64,000 nt of DNA. Source: Rhodococcus sp. RD6.2 (lineage in GTDB: Bacteria > Actinomycetota > Actinomycetes > Mycobacteriales > Mycobacteriaceae). Positions 57,981-64,000 of this stretch are shown here, one piece after another. The position numbers were made by a program, and so were the translations under genes. The notes beneath the pieces were generated by a model. That model saw nothing but the letters and a program-made list of their open reading frames with translations. It searched no databases and was not told the origin of the DNA. Where the stretch lies: NCBI RefSeq assembly GCF_001040705.1, contig NZ_CVQP01000012.1, positions 1-64,000 of the forward strand, given 5' to 3'. The number at the start of each line of letters is the position of its first letter. Within the stretch, counting starts at the first letter, position 1.

Positions 57981-58080
57981 CCTATGCCTACGGCGCAGGG
58001 ACAGGACGTGCGTACGACACGAGCGTCCTGACGTGCCTACGGCACGAGTGTTCTGACGTGCCTACGGCACCAGGGTCTGG
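57981..58080. repeat. Four tandem 25-bp repeats
   Basis: Units start at 57981, 58006, 58031 and 58056. The two middle-right units read ACGTGCCTACGGCACGAGTG and ACGTGCCTACGGCACCAGGG at their starts; the first two are degenerate. Each unit contains the mini-hairpin GTGCC-TAC-GGCAC or a variant. The last unit overlaps the final codons of the minus-strand membrane protein gene, so the array appears to have grown from its 3' end. Confidence 0.7.
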
Positions 58081-59843
58081 ACGTCCCACACCCAGACGTC
58101 GTCGACGCGTTGCGGCTCGATGGACAGGAGCGACTGGACGGTGCGGCGCAACGCCCGCTGCTCGGTGTCGCTCGGCAGCACCACGACGTCCGCCTTCCAG
58201 TAGATGAGGTCGGCGCGAGCCTGGGCGCGCATCTGCTCGGTCACGACGGGAGCGGTCCCGGATTTCTGGACGGCGCCGAGCAGTTGGGCGGTGGGGCGAT
58301 CCTCGGGGCCGTACTTGGCCTTCTTCTCCGGCCCGACCGGTCCCACGAAGTAGCCGCCTGCGAGCGGGAACCCGAACTCTGCTTCGACCTGCCAGGTCAG
58401 CGCGCGGGCGTCCTCGGGACGAGGCAAGGGGACCACCACGACGGATCCGTCGTCGACATAGGTGCGCCAGGAGCCGTCGGCGAAGAAGTCCGGTGCGGGG
58501 GTGCGCTGCACTGCGGTCAGGGGCAGCGGTACGAGGGGGACGAGCGCGAGGGCGAACGCGACCGCCCACGGGATCCGGGTGACCTTCTCGCGGATCGCGC
58601 GGTCGGTGGTCAGGGCGAGCAGCAACGCGATCGCGGGGATCGCGCCCATTGCGAATCGGGTTTCGAGGACCGACTCGAACAGCGGCAGCTTCTCCAGCCA
58701 CGACCACGGCATGTCGATGCCCGTCCCCGAACGGCCGATCGTCAGTTCGGCGCCGAGGGACACGACGCACATGACGACGACCGTGACGGCCGCGGCGCGG
58801 GCCAGGGCGACGCGGTGCAGCCAGATCGCGGACGCCAGCGTCACGACGAGCAGCGGCCACCCGAAGTAGGAGTTCTCCTCGGTGCCGTTGATCGCGACGT
58901 CCTGCCCGGGCGTGACGCGACCGCCGACGGACTGGCGCGGGAACTGCAGCAAGGCCTTGAGGTCGTTGCCCATCGGGCCGTGGTCGATGAACCGGTAGGA
59001 CTGCGGTCCGAAGAACTGCCACCACAGAGGTCCCGCGGTGAGCAGCAGTGCGATCGCGGCGGCGAGCAGGAGGGGGCGCAGCGCGTTGCGGACGGCGGCG
59101 ACCGCTTCGCGCGGGCGGAACGCGAAGTAGGCGAGGACGAAGACCGCGAACGTCACGGCCGTGATGAGCAGAGGCTCCTCGCCGAGGGCGATCTGCATGG
59201 CCACCAGCAGGCCCAGCACGACGGCGGTCCGGGTGCCCGCGCCGCGGGAGAGCCGGATGACGGACGCGAGGATCAGCGGCAGCAGCGGCAGCACCACGAA
59301 ATTGGGGTGGCCGTTGGCATGGGAGATGAGGGCGGGTGCGAACCCGCAGAACAATCCGCCGAGCGCGGCCGCCACCTGCGACTGCACCGCGTACCGGCCG
59401 AGGAACCAGTACCAGGCGTACGCGGTGGAGGCGAGCCCGAACGTGAGCACGAGCGTCCAGGTGACGGTCGGGCCGAACAGCAGCGTCACCGGCGCGAGCG
59501 GAACGGACACCCCGAACATCGAGGTGTTCGCCATCAGGTTCACACCCTGTGGATAGTTCTGCAGCAGGGTGCCGAGGGGGTTGTCGAGGTTGGTGATCGA
59601 GTGGGCGGCGAGCGCGAAGAACCACTCCCACATCCGCTGGTCCTGGCCGCTGCCCGTCAGGTAGCCCGACGCCGGCAGTCGCCACTGGTTGCCCATGACG
59701 TAGACGGCGAGGACGGTGAACCCGAACGCGGCGATCGCGTCGGAACGCCGGATGCGGATCCGGCGCCGGGTGCGTGTGGTCCCGGTTGCCGGTGCCGCGA
59801 CCTCGGCGCCGGTCTCGACCGCCGTGGTGTCCACTGCTGCCAT
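58062..59843 (-). CDS. Polytopic membrane protein, GT-C glycosyltransferase-like
   Basis: A 593-residue membrane protein with about ten to twelve spans and a C-terminal external domain of roughly 130 residues. The first external loop contains TGSGQDQRMWEWFFALAAHS and then NYPQGVNLMANTS, a layout seen in GT-C enzymes and uncharacterised actinobacterial relatives. The C-terminal part has VVVVPLPRPEDAR and ADVVVLPSDTEQRALRR. It is not AftA, whose sequence differs, though it occupies the aftA position upstream of emb. An ATG at 59843 is chosen before MAAVDTTAVE. It follows the GMC oxidoreductase gene by 95 bases on the same strand. A lipid-linked sugar transfer role is inferred only. Confidence 0.65.
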   Translation of the reverse strand: MAAVDTTAVETGAEVAAPATGTTRTRRRIRIRRSDAIAAFGFTVLAVYVMGNQWRLPASGYLTGSGQDQRMWEWFFALAAHSITNLDNPLGTLLQNYPQGVNLMANTSMFGVSVPLAPVTLLFGPTVTWTLVLTFGLASTAYAWYWFLGRYAVQSQVAAALGGLFCGFAPALISHANGHPNFVVLPLLPLILASVIRLSRGAGTRTAVVLGLLVAMQIALGEEPLLITAVTFAVFVLAYFAFRPREAVAAVRNALRPLLLAAAIALLLTAGPLWWQFFGPQSYRFIDHGPMGNDLKALLQFPRQSVGGRVTPGQDVAINGTEENSYFGWPLLVVTLASAIWLHRVALARAAAVTVVVMCVVSLGAELTIGRSGTGIDMPWSWLEKLPLFESVLETRFAMGAIPAIALLLALTTDRAIREKVTRIPWAVAFALALVPLVPLPLTAVQRTPAPDFFADGSWRTYVDDGSVVVVPLPRPEDARALTWQVEAEFGFPLAGGYFVGPVGPEKKAKYGPEDRPTAQLLGAVQKSGTAPVVTEQMRAQARADLIYWKADVVVLPSDTEQRALRRTVQSLLSIEPQRVDDVWVWDVQTLVP

Positions 59844-59938
59844 CCACCCCTCCCACGGGTCGGTCCCGTCACCCGACGCGCGTCGGCATCGGGCCACGGT
59901 ACCGACCGATCCCGTGAGGCTGCTCGGCGAGCGTCCCG

Positions 59939-61564
59939 TCAGGTCTGGTTCGCGACGAAGCGATCGAGGCAGCGTTCGGCGATCGCGGTGATCGTCAGGG
60001 CGGGGTTGACCAGCGCCGACGACCCGGGGAGCAGTGCGCCGTCGACGACGAACAGGTTGGAGTAGCCGTCGACCTTCCCGTCGTGGTCGCAGGCCCGGCC
60101 CATCACCATGCCGCCGAGTCCGTGCCAGGTGCAGCCCGATCCGAAGTCGGCGAGACGCGTGTGGACGGGGATGCCGGAGACGGGCGACCCGTGCCGGACG
60201 TCGGCGCGTTCGTGGAAGCGTCCGGCGAACCGCTTCGCGCGGGCGTCGACGTCGCTGCTCGCCTCGGTGTGCGGGTAGTTCAGCTCGGCGCGACCGGTCG
60301 CGGGGTTGTAGTCGATCGATCCACGCTCGTCGCTCATCACCTGGATGAGGTTGGCCGAGGTGATGCCGCCGGCGATCGCCGGGAACGGCGACGCCTCCCA
60401 CGAGATCGAGATGGGCCCGTCGGGGTTCTCGTCGTCGTACATGACGGCGACGCCGGGTCCGCCCTGGGCGGAGCCGTAGTCGCGACGCAGCGCGGTCCGG
60501 GCCATCAGGAAGTCGCCGTTGTTGCCGAATCCCTTGCCGACGTGCTCGTTGAGGCGCGTCAGGGTGCCCTTCGCCTTCGCCGTCGCCAGCAGCGCGGAGG
60601 TGTAGAAGGATCCGGCGGCCATGAACACGTAGTCCGCGACGAGGGTCTTGTGCGAGACGGCGGCGCCGGACTCGTCGATGACCTTGACCGCGATCTCGAA
60701 CTTCTCCTGCCCGGGAATCTCGCGGATCTCGGTGACCTCGTGCATCGCCGAGACGGTGACGTTGCCGGTCGCCTCGGCGGCGGGCAGGTAGTTGTGGTCG
60801 ACGCTGTTCTTGGCGCCGGAGTTGGATCCGTACGGTCCCTCGCCGATCGAGTACGACGCGGGCTTGAGGCCGGAGAGTTCGTCGCGGACGACGTCCCAGT
60901 CGACGCAGAAGTCGTGCCGGACGGCCTCGCCGCCGAAGTCGCGGATGTCGTCGAGCCAGGCCCGCGCGCCCTTGTAGAAGGGGTGGGCGAGGAGGTCGTC
61001 CGGCAGCGGCGACGTGCCGAGCATCGACTTGGCGCGCGGGTAGTAGACGCGGTCGAGTTCGGAGTAGTCGATCGCGCTGGGGAACACCTGCTCGAAGTCG
61101 CGGCGTCGCGGCTGTGGGGTGAACGCGCCGAACGCGAGGGAGCCGCCGCCGACGCCCGCGCCGTAGAGGGCGTCGATGCCGTTGCCGTGGACTCGGTCGA
61201 CGATGCCGGGGTAGCGCTGGATGGGGATCATCCGGGTCAGCTGGTTGATGTTGGGGCGGTCGGAGAACCAGGCGGATCGGCCGTCGGGCTGGTTGATGGT
61301 GCTGAAGGTGGTGCCCGCGGGGTCGATGGGCCAGCGGCGGCCGCGTTCGAGGACCGTGGTGCTGATGCCGGCCTGCCCGAGCCGGAGCGCGGCGACAGCG
61401 CCGCCGAATCCGCTCCCGACGACGACGGCGGTCTTACCGCGCAGGGGTGCGGCGGCCGCGGTGCCCGGCACGCCGAGGGTCCCGAGTCCGATGGCGCCGA
61501 GCCCGAGCGCGACGCCGCGAAGGACGGCTCGGCGGTTTGCATGAACGTTCAACTGGTGCGACAC
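59939..61564 (-). CDS. Cholesterol oxidase-like GMC oxidoreductase, Tat-exported
   Basis: A protein of about 541 residues. A twin-arginine signal is present (NRRAVLRGVALGLGAIGLGTLG). The FAD-binding motif VVGSGFGGAVAALRLGQAG follows near residues 50-68. GAGVGGGSLAFGAFTPQPRRRDF and FPSAIDYSELDRVYYPRAKSMLG match bacterial cholesterol oxidases, as does the C-terminal NLFVVDGALLPGSSALVNPALTITAIAER. It would oxidise a 3-beta-hydroxysterol or other bulky alcohol outside the membrane, releasing hydrogen peroxide. The start may be GTG 61564 or TTG 61573. It is divergent from a secreted lipase gene. Sterol specificity is likely but not certain. Confidence 0.87.
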   Translation of the reverse strand: MSHQLNVHANRRAVLRGVALGLGAIGLGTLGVPGTAAAAPLRGKTAVVVGSGFGGAVAALRLGQAGISTTVLERGRRWPIDPAGTTFSTINQPDGRSAWFSDRPNINQLTRMIPIQRYPGIVDRVHGNGIDALYGAGVGGGSLAFGAFTPQPRRRDFEQVFPSAIDYSELDRVYYPRAKSMLGTSPLPDDLLAHPFYKGARAWLDDIRDFGGEAVRHDFCVDWDVVRDELSGLKPASYSIGEGPYGSNSGAKNSVDHNYLPAAEATGNVTVSAMHEVTEIREIPGQEKFEIAVKVIDESGAAVSHKTLVADYVFMAAGSFYTSALLATAKAKGTLTRLNEHVGKGFGNNGDFLMARTALRRDYGSAQGGPGVAVMYDDENPDGPISISWEASPFPAIAGGITSANLIQVMSDERGSIDYNPATGRAELNYPHTEASSDVDARAKRFAGRFHERADVRHGSPVSGIPVHTRLADFGSGCTWHGLGGMVMGRACDHDGKVDGYSNLFVVDGALLPGSSALVNPALTITAIAERCLDRFVANQT

Positions 61565-61668
61565 GCGCAGCAAGATACGCGGTACGAACCGCGCGGTGTT
61601 GCGCCACGATTCGACACGTCTCCGTCATGTGTCCTGAGCTGGCACAACACATCGGTGCAGCCTTGCCT

Positions 61669-61674
61669 TATCGT
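61669..61674 (+). promoter_or_regulatory. -10 box for leaderless lipase gene
   Basis: TATCGT lies 7 nt upstream of the ATG at 61682. Confidence 0.5.
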
Positions 61675-61681
61675 GCCTGAC

Positions 61682-62419
61682 ATGACCGTCGGACGCCTTG
61701 TCGCCGCTGCCTGCGGTGCCGGACTCGCCCTGGCCGCCGCCGCACCCGCCTCCGCCGCCCCGCCCGAGGTCCGCGAGCGCATCGTGTTCGTCGTCCCCGG
61801 GCAATATCTCGGCGCAGCGCCCTACCAGCCGCTCGTGGCAGGGCTGAATCTGCAGGGTTACCAGGCGACGGCCCTCGATCTGCCTGGATTCGACATGGAT
61901 GCCGATGCTCGTGCCGTGGGGGCGGCCGTCGATACCGCACTCGCGGCACACCCGGACGCCGAGGTCGCGTTGGTCGCGCACAGCATCGGCGGCACCAGCA
62001 CCCGCCACTACCTCAAGAATCTGGGTGGTTCCGACAAGGTCGACACCTACGTCGCGTTCGGCACCGCGCAGTACGGCTCGCCGGGCGCGTGCGGCCAACC
62101 CGTCGGCGCGGAGGTGTGCCCCGGTACCGACTTCATGACGGCACTCAACTCCGGCGACGACACCCCCGGCGACACCGCCTACTACGGAATCCGCAGCGCA
62201 CGAGAATGGGCGGACGGTCGACTCGACGGCGGACAGTGCCGGATGACCCCGACCCCGACCGCGGTCGACGGCGGAACCGACCACGCCCTCGAACCGGTCA
62301 ACCTGCACGTCTGGGGTCAGGTGTCGGCGGCGCTCGCAGGACGCTGCGAGGGTGAGTTCGTCGACGATCGCGACGCCGCCTTCACCGCGGCGCAGACGCT
62401 GTTCCCGAACGGGCGCTGA
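61682..62419 (+). CDS. Secreted alpha/beta-hydrolase (lipase class 2-like)
   Basis: A 245-residue exported hydrolase. The signal peptide ends at about ASAAPP (residue 26). The fold begins with RIVFVVPGQYLGAAPYQPLVAGL and the nucleophile elbow is AHSIGG in VALVAHSIGGTSTRHYL. Asp/His candidates lie in the C-terminal DGGTDHALEPVNLHVWG. Paired cysteines (ACGQ...EVCPG and QCRM...RCEG) suggest disulphides. It would hydrolyse lipid esters outside the cell. A -10 box 7 nt before the ATG supports this start. It is divergent from the cholesterol oxidase-like gene and may share sterol-ester substrates with it. Confidence 0.82.
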   Translation: MTVGRLVAAACGAGLALAAAAPASAAPPEVRERIVFVVPGQYLGAAPYQPLVAGLNLQGYQATALDLPGFDMDADARAVGAAVDTALAAHPDAEVALVAHSIGGTSTRHYLKNLGGSDKVDTYVAFGTAQYGSPGACGQPVGAEVCPGTDFMTALNSGDDTPGDTAYYGIRSAREWADGRLDGGQCRMTPTPTAVDGGTDHALEPVNLHVWGQVSAALAGRCEGEFVDDRDAAFTAAQTLFPNGR

Positions 62420-62431
62420 GCAGGCTCGTCG

Positions 62432-62698
62432 TCAGGACGCGACGTCGCGGTCGAGTCGTGTCGTGAGGGCAGTAGCGACCGTGTCGAGCGACAGGCCGAG
62501 CGCGGTGGCGATGGCCCCCACGGTGAAGAAGGCCGGCGTTGCGATGCGTCCGGTTTCGATCTTGCGCAGCGTTTCGACGGAGATGCCTGCTTCGGCGGCG
62601 ACGTCGACCATGCTGCGGTCGCCGCGGGCGCTCCGGAGGAGTCCACCGAGACGTCGGCCTCGTTCGATCTCGTTCGCTGTCAGCGGCTCACGCACCAT
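62432..62698 (-). CDS. XRE-family helix-turn-helix regulator
   Basis: An 88-residue DNA-binding protein made almost entirely of one XRE/Cro-type HTH: RGRRLGGLLRSARGDRSMVDVAAEAGIS, then VETLRKIETGRIATPAFFTVGAIATALGLSLD. It is convergent with the lipase gene and divergent from the methionine aminopeptidase gene. The 44-base gap to that gene contains a perfect 12-bp palindrome, the likely operator, so the regulator probably controls the aminopeptidase gene and itself. Confidence 0.88.
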   Translation of the reverse strand: MVREPLTANEIERGRRLGGLLRSARGDRSMVDVAAEAGISVETLRKIETGRIATPAFFTVGAIATALGLSLDTVATALTTRLDRDVAS

Positions 62699-62709
62699 GC
62701 TCCTATAGT

Positions 62710-62721
62710 AATACCGGTATT
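62710..62721. promoter_or_regulatory. Perfect palindrome between XRE and aminopeptidase genes
   Basis: AATACCGGTATT is a 12-bp perfect palindrome in the AT-rich gap between the two divergent genes. It is the likely XRE binding site. Confidence 0.55.
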
Positions 62722-62745
62722 GTTATTCGTTCCGGGAGGTCAGTG

Positions 62746-63537
62746 GTGGTCGAGTTGAAGACGGTCGGCGAGATCGAGGCGATGCGGGAAGCGGGACGCG
62801 TCGTCGCGTCGGCGCTGGCCGCCGCACGCGAGGCAGCCGCGGTCGGAGTGACGCCCCGAGAACTCGACGCGGTGGCCGCGGCAGTCATCGCCGACGCGGG
62901 CGCACGTCCCGCATTCCTGGGCTACCGGCCCGAGTGGGCGCCCACGCCGTTCCCGGGTGTCCTGTGTGTCAGCGTCAACGACGCCGTCGTCCACGCCATC
63001 CCGTCGGGCGACCCGCTCGGTGACGGCGACCTCGTCAGTATCGACTGCGGTGCGTACCTCGACGGCTGGTGCGGTGACTCGGCGATCAGCTTCGTCGTCG
63101 GCACCGCGAATCCACAGGATCTGCGGCTCGTCGCGGACACCGAAGAGGCGCTGGCCAGGGGAATTGCCGCGGCACGTCCGGGTGGCCGCCTCGGCGACAT
63201 CGGTTCCGCCATCGGGTCGTTCGCGCGTTCGCGCGGTCACGGGCTTCTCGCCGACCACGGGGGCCACGGAATCGGGCGGGCCATGCACGAGGACCCGGAC
63301 GTTCCCAACGAAGCGCGCCCCGGACGAGGAATGCGACTGCGCCCCGGCCTCGTCCTGGCCATCGAGCCCATGCTGATCCACGGCAGCCGGGGGCATCGCC
63401 CCCACACGGGGGACGACGACTACCGCCACGACCCCGACGGCTGGACCCTGCGCACCCTCTCCGGTGCCCGCGCTGCGCACAGCGAGCACACCGTCGCGAT
63501 CACCGAGGACGGACCGGTCGTCCTGACGGCAGCCTGA
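62746..63537 (+). CDS. map: Type I methionine aminopeptidase
   Basis: A 263-residue methionine aminopeptidase, which removes the initiator Met from nascent proteins using two metal ions. Metal ligands are visible: Asp in VSIDCGAYLDGWCGDSA, His in ADHGGHGIGRAMHEDP, and Glu in VLAIEPML and AHSEHTVAIT. The substrate-loop VNDAVVHAIP carries the conserved His. GTG codons at 62743 and 62746 are both possible starts; GGGAGG lies 6 nt before 62746. A housekeeping map gene would normally be elsewhere, so this copy, paired with its own XRE regulator, may be an accessory paralogue. Confidence 0.92.
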   Translation: MVELKTVGEIEAMREAGRVVASALAAAREAAAVGVTPRELDAVAAAVIADAGARPAFLGYRPEWAPTPFPGVLCVSVNDAVVHAIPSGDPLGDGDLVSIDCGAYLDGWCGDSAISFVVGTANPQDLRLVADTEEALARGIAAARPGGRLGDIGSAIGSFARSRGHGLLADHGGHGIGRAMHEDPDVPNEARPGRGMRLRPGLVLAIEPMLIHGSRGHRPHTGDDDYRHDPDGWTLRTLSGARAAHSEHTVAITEDGPVVLTAA

Positions 63538-63625
63538 CACCTCGTCGGAGAAGTGCCGAGTCCGATGAGTTTCCATCCTGGGACGGGTCTGTACTCCGAC
63601 CGCAGTTGACGGAAGGGTGGGTGGC

Positions 63626-64000
63626 ATGACAGAGAGCGCTGTACGCGACGAGTTCACTCCGCAGGCCGAGCAGTACCGACGCGAGCTCCTCGCGCACTGT
63701 TATCGGATGTCGGGATCGGTCCACGAGGCCGAGGACCTCGTGCAGGAGACGTACCTGAAGGCGTGGCGCGCCTACGACAAGTTCGAGGGCCGTTCTTCGC
63801 TGCGCACGTGGCTGTACCGCATCGCGACGACGACGTGCCTGACCGCGCTGGAGAACCGGGGCCGCCGTCCCCTGCCCACAGGGTTGGGAGCGCCGAGCTC
63901 CGATCCCGCGGACGACCTCGTCACTCGCGAGGAGGTGCCGTGGCTCGAACCCATCCCCGACGAGATGCTCGGCGTCGACGCGTCCGACCCGGCGACCGTC
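63626..64000 (+). CDS. ECF-subfamily RNA polymerase sigma factor (SigG-like), partial
   Basis: The first 125 residues of an ECF sigma factor; the gene runs off the window. Region 2 is complete: [35 protein letters not shown], then [19 protein letters not shown]. The sequence after region 2 ([31 protein letters not shown]) is the style of the SigG/SigJ-like ECF groups that carry a C-terminal SnoaL-like domain, which should follow outside the window. GGAAGGGTGG precedes the ATG at 63626. No anti-sigma gene is visible upstream. Confidence 0.9.
   Translation, partial: MTESAVRDEFTPQAEQYRRELLAHCYRMSGSVHEAEDLVQETYLKAWRAYDKFEGRSSLRTWLYRIATTTCLTALENRGRRPLPTGLGAPSSDPADDLVTREEVPWLEPIPDEMLGVDASDPATV

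Larger units (their letters stand above)
57727..58061. other. 335-bp gene-free stretch upstream of emb
   Basis: No convincing gene is present. It holds the emb -10 box, a perfect 16-bp hairpin and most of a 25-bp tandem repeat array. The rest shows no feature I recognise. Confidence 0.6.

Noticed and set aside
57981..58080. CRISPR-like short repeat array
   Set aside because: The units are directly adjacent with no spacers, and there are no cas genes.
58062..59843. AftA (first arabinofuranosyltransferase), from its position upstream of emb
   Set aside because: The sequence does not resemble AftA in its N-terminal loop or C-terminal domain; only position agrees.

Overview
The window is high-GC actinobacterial chromosome from a mycolic-acid-forming member of the Mycobacteriales, most likely Rhodococcus or a close relative. 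The main evidence is the arabinogalactan/mycolate gene set (glf, glfT2, a Rv3807c-like phosphatase, ubiA, aftB, mycolyltransferases, a Rv3802c-like cutinase, fadD32, pks13, accD4, emb genes), the LGFP repeats on secreted wall proteins, and a single PE/PPE/EspG set. Species cannot be fixed from the sequence. No rRNA, tRNA, CRISPR array, insertion sequence or prophage was seen.

Layout. 1-2.4 kb: a broken enoyl-CoA hydratase gene, a quinone oxidoreductase and an intact enoyl-CoA hydratase. 2.4-9.6 kb: a hypothetical protein, a TetR regulator, the PE-PPE-EspG trio, a zincin-like peptidase, a septum-formation protein and serS (the last three match the Rv3836-Rv3835-Rv3834c order). 9.7-15.3 kb: a metallo-beta-lactamase/Rieske fusion (Rv3818-like), an acyltransferase, a SanA/DUF218 membrane protein, a Cof-type HAD phosphatase and a stand-alone BM3-like P450. 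15.3-19.3 kb: divergent LGFP-bearing amidase and SpoIID proteins. 19.3-28.2 kb: an accessory stretch of regulators (AraC, two TetR, MerR) paired with an esterase, a lipase, a P450, a VIT-type transporter and an arylamine N-acetyltransferase.

28.3-49.8 kb is the cell-envelope core, all on the plus strand. Glf makes UDP-galactofuranose, GlfT2 polymerises galactan, the phosphatase and UbiA make decaprenyl-phosphoryl arabinose precursor, and AftB caps arabinan. Two antigen-85-type mycolyltransferases attach mycolates, and FadD32, AccD4 and Pks13 make the mycolic acid itself. The emb arabinosyltransferases lie convergent to accD4 on the minus strand (51-57.7 kb), as in Mycobacterium tuberculosis. 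An AbiEi/DUF559-like gene bracketed by two copies of the same hairpin sits between accD4 and emb. Upstream of emb, where M. tuberculosis has aftA and dprE, there is instead an unidentified polytopic membrane protein and a cholesterol-oxidase-like flavoprotein.

61.7-64 kb: a secreted lipase, a divergent XRE regulator/methionine aminopeptidase pair, and the first part of an ECF sigma factor that runs off the window. Two themes recur. Many genes have a TANNNT -10 box 6-9 nt before a GTG or ATG start, which suggests leaderless mRNAs. Many gene ends carry long perfect hairpins without a U-tract.
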